Made by a program: the position numbers and the translations under genes. Positions 9,424 through 19,179 of a stretch of 64,000 nt of DNA are shown one piece after another. The notes under the pieces are model-generated. The model was not told the origin of the DNA, searched no databases, and saw nothing but the letters and a program-made list of their open reading frames with translations. The stretch covers positions 682,001 to 746,000 of the forward strand of contig NZ_CABPSH010000001.1 in assembly GCF_902459725.1 (NCBI RefSeq). Direction: 5' to 3'. Source of the DNA: Pandoraea eparura. Its GTDB lineage: Bacteria > Pseudomonadota > Gammaproteobacteria > Burkholderiales > Burkholderiaceae. Numbering within the stretch: the stretch's first letter is position 1; the number at the start of each line of letters is the position of its first letter.

Positions 9424-9455
9424 CAACACCCGCGTCTCTCGCGGGCGTTGGGTTT
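9424..9455. terminator. Bidirectional terminator hairpin after thiD
   Basis: CAACACCCGCG and CGCGGGCGTTG form an 11-bp stem with one mismatch and a 5-base loop, followed by GGTTT on the plus strand. It sits between convergent thiD and the ligase-like gene. Confidence 0.65.
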
Positions 9456-9480
9456 CATGACTGGGGGCACGCCGCGAGGG

Positions 9481-11316
9481 TTACGACAGGGATGACGACT
9501 TCCCTTGCGGCGCCACGCTCGCTTCGTCGTCCGCTTCGCCCTTGGGCCGCCCCCACGTCTCGATCACCCGTTTGATGAACGGCTTCAGCGTGTCGCCCTG
9601 CTCGCGCAGCATCCGGACAAGCGCGGCGTACTGCCCGTCGAAAATCGCGGAGTTGTAGTATTTCAGACGCCGAATGTCCTCAAGCGCTTCGTCGTCGCGA
9701 CCGGCGAGCGCCAGCAACACGATGTAACGCTTGATCATCGTTGGCCCGGCCCCCAGCGCCAGCGCTTCGCGATGCGCCGCCAGCTTTTCGTCGAGCTGAT
9801 CGCGATTCAGGTACAACGCCCCCGTGACCGCGTAGTCGCCATACGGTGTGAAGAAGAGTGCCGGATCCGTGCGATAGGCCTCGATCTTGCCCGCGCGATA
9901 CGCCACTTCGACGCGCTGGTAGTCATGGTAGAGCCAGGGAATCGCCACACACGCAAACAGCACGATCACGCCATTGATGGCACCGGTAGCCGTAGAGGGC
10001 ACGCTGTCGATTGCCTTCGTTTCGCAAAGGCCGAGCAGGAACAGCGCCGGCAGCAGGAAGAACGCATAGTGCTGCGGATACTCCAGCATGGCGTGCACCG
10101 CAAGCATGCCGAGCAGGACGAAGGCAAACGCAACCGATGCCGTCTTGATGCCGCGCACCGCGCGAGCGAACCAGAAGCCCAGTGGGACCAGGACTGCCAA
10201 CGCGCCGATAATGCCGGTCTTCGCGAGCAGATCGAGCAGCACGTTATGGGCATTGTCCGCCATCTCAACCGGGCCGAGCTTGTCGACCAGCGCAAACTGC
10301 GCATCGATGTAGTTCGACCAGCCCGCGCCGAACCACCAATGCTCGCGGAAGATCGCCAGCCCGTACTCCCACAGGTTCAGGCGTCCCGCCACCTGACCGG
10401 CCTGCTGCATGCGGGCCACGGCGCTCCCATCAAGCTGCAGCCCCCACGCCACGTTCGCCCACCCGACGCACATCGTCATCAGCGCAAGCAGGGGAAGGAT
10501 CGCGACCGGCACAAACCATCGCGTCGACCGGCGCATATTGCGCGCCGCCTCGGCGCGTACCATCCACACGAGCCACACGCCGAACGCCGACAGCAGCGCC
10601 AGTTGCAGCCACGGCGTGCGCGAACCGGTCAGACAGATACCGATATCGAATGCGGCGCACACGATCAGCCAGAGCCAGGCGGGCAGCTTGCGCTGATACC
10701 AGAGATAGAACGCGCCCGCGCTGGCGAGCGACAAATACGTTGCCAGATGATTCGGCTGGTACATATTGCCGAACAGACGGCGCGCCACCGTCACCGAGTA
10801 TTTGGCCACCAGCCAGGGGACGTCGGCTTCCAGATGGAACGCTTGCATCACCTGTGCGCCTACGGCGTAAAGCCCCCCCAGTGTGAGCGCCACAGCGCTC
10901 CATCGCATGAGCGCGTCGCGCCACCCGAGTTGTGCCAGCCAAAACCCTGAACTCACGGCTACGATCATCGCCACGCCATAGAGCAGCGCCGTCATCATCA
11001 GTTGTGGCAGCTCGGTCGCCATGGTGGCACGTTGCACAAGTATCACCGCGATAAACGCGAGCGGCATCCATGTGACGCGGGGCATGCGAAGCGCCCGCGC
11101 ATCGCGCTGCCACACAGCGATCATTGAGAGCGCTCCCAGCAGGGCGAACAGCGAAAACGTCAGCGCTTCCGCATAGAAGGTGGAAATCGGATAAGTGTGC
11201 TTGACGAGGTTATAGGGCCAGGCCCAGATCAGACCCATCGTGAGCCCGATCATCGAGAGAAGCAGAGGAGGAAACAAGATCGCCGCCGTGCAATGCACCC
11301 GTTGGAAGATGCGCAA
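9481..11316 (-). CDS. PglL/O-antigen ligase (Wzy-like) family O-oligosaccharyltransferase
   Basis: A 611-residue inner-membrane protein with about 11-12 hydrophobic segments across the first 440 residues. A large loop near the middle (WEYGLAIFREHWWFGAGWSNY followed by DNAHNVLLDLLAKTGIIG) contains the His-rich signature of the Wzy/WaaL/PglL superfamily. The C-terminal 150 residues form a soluble domain. PglL-type enzymes transfer lipid-linked glycans to Ser/Thr of secreted proteins, often pilin. The pilin gene immediately upstream on the same strand supports a pilin O-glycosylation role, which is inference from context. A 450-bp gap holding an 11-bp repeat array separates the two. Confidence 0.85.
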   Translation of the reverse strand: MRIFQRVHCTAAILFPPLLLSMIGLTMGLIWAWPYNLVKHTYPISTFYAEALTFSLFALLGALSMIAVWQRDARALRMPRVTWMPLAFIAVILVQRATMATELPQLMMTALLYGVAMIVAVSSGFWLAQLGWRDALMRWSAVALTLGGLYAVGAQVMQAFHLEADVPWLVAKYSVTVARRLFGNMYQPNHLATYLSLASAGAFYLWYQRKLPAWLWLIVCAAFDIGICLTGSRTPWLQLALLSAFGVWLVWMVRAEAARNMRRSTRWFVPVAILPLLALMTMCVGWANVAWGLQLDGSAVARMQQAGQVAGRLNLWEYGLAIFREHWWFGAGWSNYIDAQFALVDKLGPVEMADNAHNVLLDLLAKTGIIGALAVLVPLGFWFARAVRGIKTASVAFAFVLLGMLAVHAMLEYPQHYAFFLLPALFLLGLCETKAIDSVPSTATGAINGVIVLFACVAIPWLYHDYQRVEVAYRAGKIEAYRTDPALFFTPYGDYAVTGALYLNRDQLDEKLAAHREALALGAGPTMIKRYIVLLALAGRDDEALEDIRRLKYYNSAIFDGQYAALVRMLREQGDTLKPFIKRVIETWGRPKGEADDEASVAPQGKSSSLS

Positions 11317-11426
11317 GCATAACGAAAAATGACCGCCCCGGGGGCAGCCATTTCATACGTGTCGCGTGTGACTGCGCCGTCGATAAATCCGGCATCTCGG
11401 CAGGCCGCGCGGGTGGTCACGTCGAG

Positions 11427-11734
11427 GTTGCAACGCCGTTGCGTCAACGTTGTGTCAACGTTGTGTCAACGCCAGATCGCCGCTATATCAACGCGAGGTC
11501 GACGTTATGCACACGCCAGGTGCACGTCAGGTCCACCTTCGGCAGACGTTGTTCCGTCGTTGTTCCGTCGTTGTTCCGACGTAGGGCCGACGTTGTTCCG
11601 ACATAGTGGCGTCGCAGTGCCGCCGTAGTGCCGCCGTAGTGCCCCCGTAGTGCCGCCGCAGTGCCGTCGTAGGGCCGTCGTAGGGCCGACATAGTGGCGT
11701 CGTAATGCCGACGTTGCGCGGATGTCGCGCCGAT
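11427..11734. repeat. 11-bp tandem repeat array, about 28 degenerate units
   Basis: From 11427 to 11734 the sequence can be cut into 28 consecutive 11-base units without gaps. Examples are GTTGTGTCAAC (twice from 11449), GTTGTTCCGTC (twice from 11548), GTAGTGCCGCC (11625, 11647) and GTAGGGCCGTC or GTAGGGCCGAC (11669, 11680). Most units start GT or GC and end AC or TC. Because 11 is not a multiple of 3, all minus-strand frames give 11-residue repeats. It fills the space between the pilin stop and the PglL-like start, both on the minus strand. Confidence 0.93.
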
Positions 11735-11766
11735 AGGGCTCGGCGCTATCCGTCCGAGCGCCGGCT

Positions 11767-12291
11767 TCAGCCCGACTTGCCGGTGAGCGCCGCCGCACGG
11801 CACTCCGGCGGTGCCAGCTTGCCCGGCAACGTCGCACCGTTCGGCGCCCCGTCGCGGCCCTGGGCGTAACACGTCCACACAATCTGGCCTTCCGGGGCCT
11901 TGCCGACCGTCAGCGCCTTGGGCGAGCCATCGGCAGCGGCGCTCGTCGGCACCAGCACGAGGGCTCCGTCGCCGGCACGTTGCGTGTAGGCAACCGTCAC
12001 GTTGCCCGTCACGGCATCGATAGTCACCGCATTCACGTTGTCGGTCGCACTCGGCGCCTGCCAGCCGCTGTTGAACGGCGCGCCGTGCATGGCGTTCTCG
12101 CTCACGAGTGCCTTGGCGGACGCCGCAGCCCCCAGCCCTTCAACCACACGTGCACGCACCAGATAACTCTGCAGATACGGAACCCCTGCCATGACCAACA
12201 CACCGATGATCGCCAATACGATCATCAACTCAATCAGGGTGAAACCCCGGGATTTGGCAATACCGGAGGTCCGGTGGCCGAAACGACGCAT
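11767..12291 (-). CDS. Type IV pilin (major pilin-like)
   Basis: A 174-residue prepilin. The leader ends in the prepilin peptidase site G|FTLIELM followed by a hydrophobic helix (IVLAIIGVLVMAGVPYL). The globular part ends with two cysteines, one in VWTCYAQG and one in APPECRA, consistent with the disulfide-bonded D-region of type IVa pilins. A Ser/Ala/Thr-rich region offers candidate O-glycosylation sites, which fits the PglL-like gene downstream. The start at 12291 gives a leader of 16 residues, somewhat long but within range. Confidence 0.93.
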   Translation of the reverse strand: MRRFGHRTSGIAKSRGFTLIELMIVLAIIGVLVMAGVPYLQSYLVRARVVEGLGAAASAKALVSENAMHGAPFNSGWQAPSATDNVNAVTIDAVTGNVTVAYTQRAGDGALVLVPTSAAADGSPKALTVGKAPEGQIVWTCYAQGRDGAPNGATLPGKLAPPECRAAALTGKSG

Positions 12292-12520
12292 TGTGTAACT
12301 CCCTGCGAAAGCAATGAAAACAAAAGGGACATCGGGGGGAAGTGGGCGGAGTATGCCATACCCCCTTCAGCCAGCGCCCTGCCACAGATCAAAATCGGGT
12401 GGCGCCGTACGGGTGCGGAGAATCGTCCCAGTCAGCGGCGGGACGATTCGTCCGATCGGACGCAAAGCGCCCGGAGAAACCACCGCCGACCGACGATATC
12501 GGCCCCGGGAATGGACTCGA

Positions 12521-13249
12521 TCATTTCGACGAGGTCGCTCGCATTTGTCGTGCGTCGCTGCGACGCTTGAGCACCAGCCCCACCACCACGACCAGCAGGG
12601 CGCCGATCGCCGCCGCCACGTAATGCGTGTATTCGGCCGCGGCGCCGGGCAGATGCAGCCAATCGCCCACACCCGGATCCGAGGCGATCAGTCCCCCCGC
12701 AATCCAGCCGAGCAACGCCGCCCCGGCCATGACGATGATCGGGTACCGGTCCAGCGCCTTGAGCACCAGTTGCGAGCCCCAGACGATCAGCGGAATGCTC
12801 ACCAGCAGACCGAAGATGACGAGCGGCAACTGGTGGTCTTTGGCTGCCCCTTCCGCGGCGCCGGCAATGGCGATGACGTTGTCGATACTCATCACCAGGT
12901 CGGCGATGACGATGGTCTTGACGGCCGTCCAAAGCTTGTCGGCCGGTTGCACACTGTCGTGGGCGTCATGGTCGGGCACCAGCAGCTTGATCCCGATCCA
13001 GAGCAGCAACGCGCCGCCCACCGCCTTGAGATACGGCACCGCGAGCAGCGTCACGGCGAATGCGATCAGGATCACGCGCAGCACGATGGCGCCGATGGTG
13101 CCCCATACGACACCCTGCAAACGTTGCTTGGCCGGCAAATTGCGGCAGGCGAGCGCGATCACCACGGCATTGTCGCCCCCCAGCAGAATGTCGATCATGA
13201 TGATCTGCAGGACCGCGGCCCAGTTCAGCTCGGCGAAAAACGCAAGCAT
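12521..13249 (-). CDS. TerC family integral membrane protein
   Basis: A 242-residue protein with about seven membrane segments. The acidic residues typical of TerC lie inside the membrane in GGDNAVVIALA (near the N-terminus) and MSIDNVIAIAG. TerC proteins are linked to metal-ion export (manganese in several bacteria) and tellurite resistance; the substrate here is unknown. The start at 13249 (MLAFFAELNW) was chosen over 13300 because it has a GAGGAA upstream and matches the family start. A second TerC-family gene lies at 39377-40159. Confidence 0.85.
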   Translation of the reverse strand: MLAFFAELNWAAVLQIIMIDILLGGDNAVVIALACRNLPAKQRLQGVVWGTIGAIVLRVILIAFAVTLLAVPYLKAVGGALLLWIGIKLLVPDHDAHDSVQPADKLWTAVKTIVIADLVMSIDNVIAIAGAAEGAAKDHQLPLVIFGLLVSIPLIVWGSQLVLKALDRYPIIVMAGAALLGWIAGGLIASDPGVGDWLHLPGAAAEYTHYVAAAIGALLVVVVGLVLKRRSDARQMRATSSK

Positions 13250-13309
13250 GGCGGGAATTTCCTCAGGAACGAATGAGACGATTGGCGTGTGAAACGCCAT
13301 AGTAAAAAA

Positions 13310-13337
13310 GGGAGCCCGAGGCTCCGGGCTCCCTTTT
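13310..13337. terminator. Strong intrinsic terminator between sucD and the TerC gene
   Basis: GGGAGCCCG and CGGGCTCCC form the stem. On the minus strand, after sucD, it is followed by TTTTTT; on the plus strand by TTTT. It should separate sucCD transcription from the TerC gene. Confidence 0.88.
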
Positions 13338-13395
13338 CAAGACCTCTCGCATGCGCGCCAGTTCCGGCGCGCACAACACGGTCGTCCGACGAAAA

Positions 13396-14277
13396 TTACA
13401 GCACCGACTTGAGCAGACGGCCCATTTCCGACGGGTTCTTGGTCACCTTGATACCGCAGGCGTCCATGATTTCCAGCTTGGCTTCGGCCGTATCGGCACC
13501 GCCCGAGATCAGCGCGCCGGCGTGGCCCATGCGCTTGCCCGGGGGCGCCGTCACGCCCGCGATGAAGCCGACGACCGGCTTCTTCATGTTGCCCTTGATC
13601 CACTCGGCCGCCATGGCTTCGTCCGGACCACCGATTTCACCGATCATGATCACGGCGTCCGTATCCGGATCGTCGTTGAACATCTGCATGACGTCGATGT
13701 GCTTCAGACCGTTGATCGGGTCGCCACCGATACCGACGGCGGTCGATTGGCCCAGGCCCAGTGCGGTCAGTTGACCCACGGCTTCGTACGTCAGGGTACC
13801 CGAGCGCGACACCACGCCGATGCGGCCCTTCTTGTGGATGTGACCCGGCATGATGCCGATCTTCAGTTCGTCCGGCGTGATCACGCCCGGGCAGTTCGGG
13901 CCGAGCAGCAGGGTCTTGCGACCTTCGCGACGCATACGGTCCTTCACTTCGATCATGTCACGCACGGGGATCCCTTCCGTGATGCAGATCGCCAGGTCCA
14001 GGTCAGCTTCGACGGCTTCCCAGATGGCAGCGGCAGCGCCTGCGGGCGGCACGTAGATCACCGACACGGTCGCGCCGGTCTGCGCCTTCGCGTCCTTGAC
14101 CGAACCGAAAATGGGAATGCCCTCGAAGTCTTCGCCAGCCTTCTTCGGGTTCACGCCAGCGACGAACGCGTTCTTGCCGTTCGCGTATTCGCGGCACATA
14201 CGGGTATGGAACTGGCCGGTCTTGCCAGTGATACCTTGGGTGATGACCTTTGTATCTTTGTTGATCAGAATCGACAT
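13396..14277 (-). CDS. sucD: Succinyl-CoA synthetase alpha subunit
   Basis: A 293-residue subunit of the TCA-cycle enzyme that interconverts succinyl-CoA and succinate with nucleotide triphosphate formation. The N-terminal CoA-binding fold is visible ([20 protein letters not shown]). The phosphorylated histidine lies in [14 protein letters not shown] near the C-terminus. It follows sucC with an 84-bp spacer and is closed by an intrinsic terminator. Confidence 0.97.
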   Translation of the reverse strand: MSILINKDTKVITQGITGKTGQFHTRMCREYANGKNAFVAGVNPKKAGEDFEGIPIFGSVKDAKAQTGATVSVIYVPPAGAAAAIWEAVEADLDLAICITEGIPVRDMIEVKDRMRREGRKTLLLGPNCPGVITPDELKIGIMPGHIHKKGRIGVVSRSGTLTYEAVGQLTALGLGQSTAVGIGGDPINGLKHIDVMQMFNDDPDTDAVIMIGEIGGPDEAMAAEWIKGNMKKPVVGFIAGVTAPPGKRMGHAGALISGGADTAEAKLEIMDACGIKVTKNPSEMGRLLKSVL

Positions 14278-14361
14278 TGCTTGATTTCCTTCATCCGGTT
14301 GCCGGGCAGCGTTCGCACACCCCTTGGGGGCCGCGCGCCGCTGCGGCTTCGACTGTTCTGG

Positions 14362-15528
14362 TTACTTGCCTGCGGCAGCCGCGACAACCTTCTGGGCAGC
14401 TTCTTCCATGCTGTCCGCAGAAATGATCGGCAGACCCGATTCGGCGAGCATCTTCTTGCCCAGGTCCTCGTTCGTGCCCTTCATGCGCACGACCAGCGGC
14501 ACCTTCAGCGAGACGGCCTTCGAGGCGGCGATCACGCCTTCGGCGATCACATCGCAACGCATGATGCCGCCGAAGATGTTGACCAGAATAGCGGTCAGGT
14601 TCGGGTTCTTCAGCATGATCTTGAACGCTTCGGTGACCTTCTCGGTCGTGGCGCCACCGCCCACGTCTAGGAAGTTCGCCGGCTCGCCGCCGAACAGCTT
14701 GATGGTGTCCATCGTGGCCATGGCCAGACCGGCACCGTTCACCAGACAACCGATGTTGCCGTCGAGCGAGATGTAGGCCAGATCGAACTTCGAGGCTTCG
14801 ACTTCTGCCGGATCTTCTTCATCCAGATCGCGGTAAGCGACGATTTCCGGATGGCGGAACAGGGCGTTTGAATCGAAGTTGAACTTGGCGTCCAGCGCGG
14901 TGACCGTGCCGTTGCTGCTCACGTTCAGCGGGTTGATTTCGGCCAGCGATGCATCGGTTTCCCAGAAGGCCTTGTACAGACCTTGCAGGATCGTGCGAGC
15001 CTGGGCGATCGAAGCGTCGGGAATGCCGATCTTCTTGGCCAGGTCGTCGGCTTGCGCGTCGGTCAGACCGGCGGACGGCTCGACGATGACCTTGTGAATC
15101 AGTTCCGGATGCTTTTCGGCGACTTCTTCGATGTCCATGCCGCCTTCGCTCGAACCCATCAGGACGATCTTCTGCGAGATGCGGTCGACCACGAGACTGA
15201 CGTACAGTTCGTTCTTGATGTCGGCGCCTTCTTCGATCAGCAGGCGATTGACCTTCTGGCCTTCCGGACCGGTCTGGTGCGTGACCAGTTGCATGCCGAG
15301 GATCTGGCTGGCGTATTCGCGCACTTGCTCGATCGACTTGGCAACCTTCACGCCGCCGCCCTTACCGCGACCCCCTGCGTGGATCTGGGCCTTGACCACC
15401 CAAACCGGACCGCCGAGTGTTTCGGCTGCCTTCACGGCCTCGTCCACGGAAAACGCCGGAATGCCGCGGGGCACCGCGACTCCGAATTTCCGGAGGATTT
15501 CCTTGCCTTGATACTCATGAATCTTCAT
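14362..15528 (-). CDS. sucC: Succinyl-CoA synthetase beta subunit
   Basis: A 388-residue ATP-grasp subunit. It starts [17 protein letters not shown], has the nucleotide-binding [14 protein letters not shown] loop, and ends with the [15 protein letters not shown] region characteristic of SucC. Its ATG overlaps the TGA of the upstream DUF2889 gene by four bases, so the three genes behave as one operon. Confidence 0.97.
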   Translation of the reverse strand: MKIHEYQGKEILRKFGVAVPRGIPAFSVDEAVKAAETLGGPVWVVKAQIHAGGRGKGGGVKVAKSIEQVREYASQILGMQLVTHQTGPEGQKVNRLLIEEGADIKNELYVSLVVDRISQKIVLMGSSEGGMDIEEVAEKHPELIHKVIVEPSAGLTDAQADDLAKKIGIPDASIAQARTILQGLYKAFWETDASLAEINPLNVSSNGTVTALDAKFNFDSNALFRHPEIVAYRDLDEEDPAEVEASKFDLAYISLDGNIGCLVNGAGLAMATMDTIKLFGGEPANFLDVGGGATTEKVTEAFKIMLKNPNLTAILVNIFGGIMRCDVIAEGVIAASKAVSLKVPLVVRMKGTNEDLGKKMLAESGLPIISADSMEEAAQKVVAAAAGK

Positions 15529-16211
15529 GCGTGATTCCCTTCTTGCTGAGTTGGAAGTTTGGGTTCGAGCTGGCGAGTCGAGGCACCATCGCGCGCCGCT
15601 TCTGTCGTGGCGGGCGTCGTGGGCTCGTTCGCTCGATCGTTTGCGCGGCCGTTGAACCAGCGCGGGTAAAACCGGCGCACCGCCTCGCCATCAAACCGCA
15701 GGGCGTGACAATGTCCGAGTTGGAAAGGAGGTGCCGAAGCATCGGCGTCTTTGGCGGCCTTGAGCGCCGTGTCGGGCGTGTGGATCACCTCGCCGGCGAA
15801 GGCCTGAATCGCTGCCGTGGGCAGGACACTGCAAAGCTCGGTCAGATGGGTGCAACCCGCCGCGCCGCCCAGGCGCTCGCGCACCGCATGGCGGAAGCCG
15901 CGTCGCAGGTTCAGCCCGATCAACTGACGGTAGTCGGGGGCGATTTGATCGCAAATGCCAGGGTAAGGCACCCAGTCGGAGACGGCCTCGGCGTCATGCA
16001 CCTCGAAATTCTCGTCGATCGTCAGGCGCAGCCATAGCGCGTGAATCGGCGTGCCCTCCTTGCGAAGTCCCGTTGCCAATGCAAAATCCCGATCCTTGTG
16101 ATCGGTTAGACAGGCTTCGATGTCCCATAGGCCATCGTCGCGCGAAAACGCTTCGACAGCGATCGCGCGGCGGTGACGCAGGGTACGAGAGACAGGCTCA
16201 GAGAGCGGCAT
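15525..16211 (-). CDS. DUF2889 domain protein
   Basis: A 228-residue protein whose first 170 residues match the DUF2889 family as I know it: [40 protein letters not shown] and a later GCTHLTELC motif with Cys and His that might bind metal. The last 50 residues are a disordered Ala/Thr/Glu-rich tail. The function is unknown. The start at 16211 ([10 protein letters not shown]) was chosen because conservation begins there. The 4-bp overlap with sucC suggests a link to TCA-cycle expression. Confidence 0.8.
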   Translation of the reverse strand: MPLSEPVSRTLRHRRAIAVEAFSRDDGLWDIEACLTDHKDRDFALATGLRKEGTPIHALWLRLTIDENFEVHDAEAVSDWVPYPGICDQIAPDYRQLIGLNLRRGFRHAVRERLGGAAGCTHLTELCSVLPTAAIQAFAGEVIHTPDTALKAAKDADASAPPFQLGHCHALRFDGEAVRRFYPRWFNGRANDRANEPTTPATTEAARDGASTRQLEPKLPTQQEGNHA

Positions 16212-16306
16212 GCGAGAGTGTGCAATGCATGAACGCGGAAAGATCTGAATTCTAGCATAGGCGGCGAGGGACTCTGCCGCAGCGCAACAGAAGCCCGCCG
16301 CATAAG

Positions 16307-16348
16307 GCTGAATTACCCGACCCATTGGTCGGGTTATCAAAATTCAGC
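16307..16348. repeat. Nested inverted repeat upstream of the DUF2889-sucCD operon
   Basis: Inner arms CCCGACC (16316-16322) and GGTCGGG (16327-16333) with a 4-base loop are enclosed by outer arms GCTGAATT (16307-16314) and AATTCAGC (16341-16348). It lies about 100 bp before the DUF2889 start and between it and the recX stop. It could be an operator for the operon or a recX terminator without a clear T-run. The rest of the 16212-16520 gap shows nothing else. Confidence 0.6.
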
Positions 16349-16520
16349 GAGCGACGGACGTATGGTGCAACGCCATATCGCGATAACTGTGGCATGGCGC
16401 GTCACGCGAGTTGCCTCAGCCTGTCACGCCAGCATTCATGCGGGTTGCGAGTCCATCCGCAGTGCCGGCACTTCCCCGATGAATGAGGCGGCATCCATCA
16501 GGAAAGCAATGGAATTCGTG

Positions 16521-17066
16521 TCAATCATCGTCCGAGAAATCGTCGGCACCCCGCACGATTTTGCTGATAACGGTACGCGAGAAACCGCGCGAGGCGAGAA
16601 ACCGCATCTGCTTGGCGCGCGCCTCGGGGGTCGTGGCGACTTCGCCAAACTTCTTCTGCCATACGGCACGGGCGCGGGCCAGTTCCGTTTCGCGCAGTTG
16701 CGTCGCGAGCGCCGTCACGGTGTCGGCATCCACCTGATGCTGCTTGAGTTCGTTGACGATACGCGTCGTCCCCATGCGCGAAGCACGCCGATGCACGACG
16801 CTTTGCGCAAATCGTTCGTTGGACAGCCAACGCTCCTGCTCCAGGCTGTCGAGCACACGATCGAGCGCCTCAGGATCCTCGGCGTCGGCAAACGGCACAA
16901 GTTTACGACGCAGCTCGGTCCGACTGTATTCGCGACGCGCAAGGTAGGACAGCGCGCGCGCCTTCAGACTCAGCACGGGTTTGCGCGACGGCTTGGCCGC
17001 AACGGCATCGGCGCCCGGCGGGGGCGGCGGCGCATTCGGATATCGGGGAGGACGGCGAGTGATCAT
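16521..17066 (-). CDS. recX: RecA regulatory protein RecX
   Basis: A 181-residue RecX-family protein that modulates RecA filaments. Three-helix repeats are visible: LKARALSYLARREYSRTELRRKL, then LSNERFAQSVVHRRASRMG, then a C-terminal RFLASRGFSRTVISKIV. The start at 17066 (MITRRPPRYP) follows a non-conserved open stretch that overlaps the recA terminator. A Pro-rich N-terminal lead of about 30 residues precedes the conserved part. It follows recA on the same strand, separated by an intrinsic terminator, so it is probably expressed by read-through. Confidence 0.93.
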   Translation of the reverse strand: MITRRPPRYPNAPPPPPGADAVAAKPSRKPVLSLKARALSYLARREYSRTELRRKLVPFADAEDPEALDRVLDSLEQERWLSNERFAQSVVHRRASRMGTTRIVNELKQHQVDADTVTALATQLRETELARARAVWQKKFGEVATTPEARAKQMRFLASRGFSRTVISKIVRGADDFSDDD

Positions 17067-17100
17067 GACGTCATCGTGGTGCCCGCAAAGCGGGGACCGG

Positions 17101-17144
17101 AAAACAAAAACGGCAACGCGGCGCCGACAGGCTTCGCGTTGCCG
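17101..17144 (-). terminator. Intrinsic terminator between recA and recX
   Basis: A perfect 10-bp stem, CGGCAACGCG with CGCGTTGCCG, followed on the minus strand by TTTTTGTTTT. It lies 31 bp after the recA stop and should attenuate transcription into recX. Confidence 0.9.
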
Positions 17145-17175
17145 CTCCGGGACCTCCGGAACAGGCAGGCGGTCC

Positions 17176-18237
17176 TCAGACCTCGTCTGCTTCGATCTCG
17201 CCGGTCTCGTTGATCGCCGTGACGCCGAGCGATGCACGCACCTTGTTTTCGATCTCGTGGGCGATATCCGGATTTTCGCGAAGGAATTCACGCGCGTTGT
17301 CCTTGCCCTGACCGATCTTCTCGCCGTTATAGCTGTACCAGGCGCCGGCCTTCTCGACGATCTTCGCGTTCACGCCCAGATCGATGATTTCGCCTTCGCG
17401 CGAGATCCCCTGACCGTAAAGGATGTCGAAAATCGCTTCGCGGAACGGCGGCGACACCTTGTTCTTGACGACCTTGACGCGGGTTTCGTTGCCGACGACC
17501 TCGTCACCCTTCTTGATCGAACCGATCCGGCGAATGTCCAGACGCACCGACGAGTAGAACTTCAGCGCATTACCGCCCGTCGTGGTTTCCGGGTTGCCGA
17601 ACATCACACCGATCTTCATCCGGATCTGGTTGATGAAGATCACCGTGCAGTTCGTACGCTTGATCGTGCCGGTCAGCTTGCGCAGGGCCTGCGACATCAG
17701 GCGCGCCTGCAGGCCCGGCAGCGAGTCGCCCATTTCGCCTTCGATTTCGGCCTTCGGCACGAGCGCCGCCACCGAGTCGATGATGATGAGGTCGATCGAG
17801 CCCGAACGCACCAGCGCGTCGGCAATTTCCAGGGCCTGTTCGCCCGTGTCCGGCTGCGAAATCAGCAGCTCCGGCACCGAAACGCCCAGTTTGTTGGCGT
17901 ACCCGACATCGAGGGCGTGCTCGGCGTCGATAAACGCGCAGGTGCCGCCGATCTTCTGCATTTCCGCCACGACCTGCAGCGTGAGCGTGGTCTTGCCCGA
18001 CGATTCCGGACCGTAGATTTCAATCACACGGCCGCGCGGCAGACCACCCACGCCCAGTGCGATGTCCAGCCCCAGCGAGCCGGTCGAGACGACCTGGATG
18101 TCCGCTTCGACCTCGCCGTCGCCCAGACGCATGATCGAGCCCTTGCCGAATTGCTTTTCGATCTGCGCGAGGGCGGCGGCCAGCGCCTTGCCTTTCTCGG
18201 CCGACAGATTGGCAGACCCTTTCTTGCTTTCTTCCAT
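17176..18237 (-). CDS. recA: Recombinase RecA
   Basis: A 353-residue RecA. The Walker A motif [10 protein letters not shown] and Walker [10 protein letters not shown] are present, as are the L2-region [17 protein letters not shown] and the acidic C-terminus. The start at 18237 ([12 protein letters not shown]) is preferred over an upstream frame extension because it matches the family. It is preceded by a promoter whose -10 overlaps a LexA-type box. Confidence 0.98.
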   Translation of the reverse strand: MEESKKGSANLSAEKGKALAAALAQIEKQFGKGSIMRLGDGEVEADIQVVSTGSLGLDIALGVGGLPRGRVIEIYGPESSGKTTLTLQVVAEMQKIGGTCAFIDAEHALDVGYANKLGVSVPELLISQPDTGEQALEIADALVRSGSIDLIIIDSVAALVPKAEIEGEMGDSLPGLQARLMSQALRKLTGTIKRTNCTVIFINQIRMKIGVMFGNPETTTGGNALKFYSSVRLDIRRIGSIKKGDEVVGNETRVKVVKNKVSPPFREAIFDILYGQGISREGEIIDLGVNAKIVEKAGAWYSYNGEKIGQGKDNAREFLRENPDIAHEIENKVRASLGVTAINETGEIEADEV

Positions 18238-18292
18238 GAATCGTCCTTTGATATGATGAGCGAGACGGCTCGAGTGAGGCGTGAATGCTGGT

Positions 18293-18321
18293 ACTGTATA
18301 AAAAACCAGTGCTCTTTGCAA
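18293..18321 (-). promoter_or_regulatory. recA promoter with LexA (SOS) box
   Basis: On the minus strand, -35 TTGCAA (18316-18321) and -10 TACAGT (18293-18298) are 17 bases apart. The 16-base box CTGG-N8-ACAG (18294-18309) matches CTGT-N8-ACAG at seven of eight defined positions and covers the -10. LexA binding here would block recA transcription until DNA damage. Confidence 0.82.
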
Positions 18322-18439
18322 GTGCCTGTTGTCCGAAAGCGCCGAAACGACAAAAAAAGCCGCGAACCACGCGCCGCAACATCACAGGAGACACACCGCA
18401 GCCGCCAGGCGACGGTGCCTACACAAGCCTATCACGCCC

Positions 18440-19129
18440 ATGCGAATTCTCATCGCAGAGGATGACAGCATTCTGGCCGACGCCCTGACTCGCTCGCTGC
18501 GCCAGGGGGGCTACGCCGTCGATCACGTCAAGACAGGGCTCGAAGCCGATTCCGCGCTCTGCGCCCAGACGTTCGACCTGCTGATTCTCGACCTCGGCCT
18601 GCCCCGCCTGCCCGGTCACGAAGTCCTGCGCCGGCTGCGCGCGCGCAACTCCCATCTGCCCGTGCTGATCCTGACCGCGTCCGACAGCGTCGACGCCCGC
18701 GTCAAGGGGCTCGATCTTGGCGCCGACGACTATATGGCCAAGCCGTTCGCGCTGGCCGAACTCGAAGCGCGCGTGAGGGCGTTGACCCGGCGCGGCGCGG
18801 GCGGCGGCTCGACGGTCATCCGGCACGGCCCGCTCAGCTTCGATCAGGTCGGGCGCACCGCCTATATCAATGAGCAGATGCTCGACCTGTCCGCGCGCGA
18901 ACTCGAACTGCTCGAAGTGCTGCTGCTGCGCACGGGCCGGCTTGTCTCCAAGGAGCAACTCGTCGATCACCTGTGTGGCTGGGGCGAAGAGGTCAGCAAT
19001 AACGCCATCGAGGTGTACATGCACCGGCTGCGCAAGAAGATCGAGCCCAGCGGTGTACGCATCGCCACGATCCGCGGGTTGGGGTATTGTCTGGAGAAGC
19101 CGGCCGCCGCGCCTGCCAATGCGGCGTAG
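18440..19129 (+). CDS. OmpR-family response regulator (QseB/TctD-like)
   Basis: A 229-residue regulator: receiver domain with the acidic pocket at AEDD and the phosphorylatable Asp in LLILDLGLPRLPG, the conserved Lys in MAKPFALAEL, then a C-terminal winged helix with VSNNAIEVYMHRLRKKIEPSG. The start at 18440 (MRILIAEDDS) is the family start. The sensor kinase gene follows after 50 bp, making a co-transcribed two-component pair that runs away from recA. Confidence 0.93.
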   Translation: MRILIAEDDSILADALTRSLRQGGYAVDHVKTGLEADSALCAQTFDLLILDLGLPRLPGHEVLRRLRARNSHLPVLILTASDSVDARVKGLDLGADDYMAKPFALAELEARVRALTRRGAGGGSTVIRHGPLSFDQVGRTAYINEQMLDLSARELELLEVLLLRTGRLVSKEQLVDHLCGWGEEVSNNAIEVYMHRLRKKIEPSGVRIATIRGLGYCLEKPAAAPANAA

Positions 19130-19179
19130 TCCGCCGACTGCGGCCCCGGCCGTCCCAGCCTCTTTAGCCTTCCCGCCCG

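Noticed and set aside
11427-11734. CRISPR array
   Set aside because: The unit is 11 bp without spacers, far too short and regular for CRISPR, and no cas genes are present.
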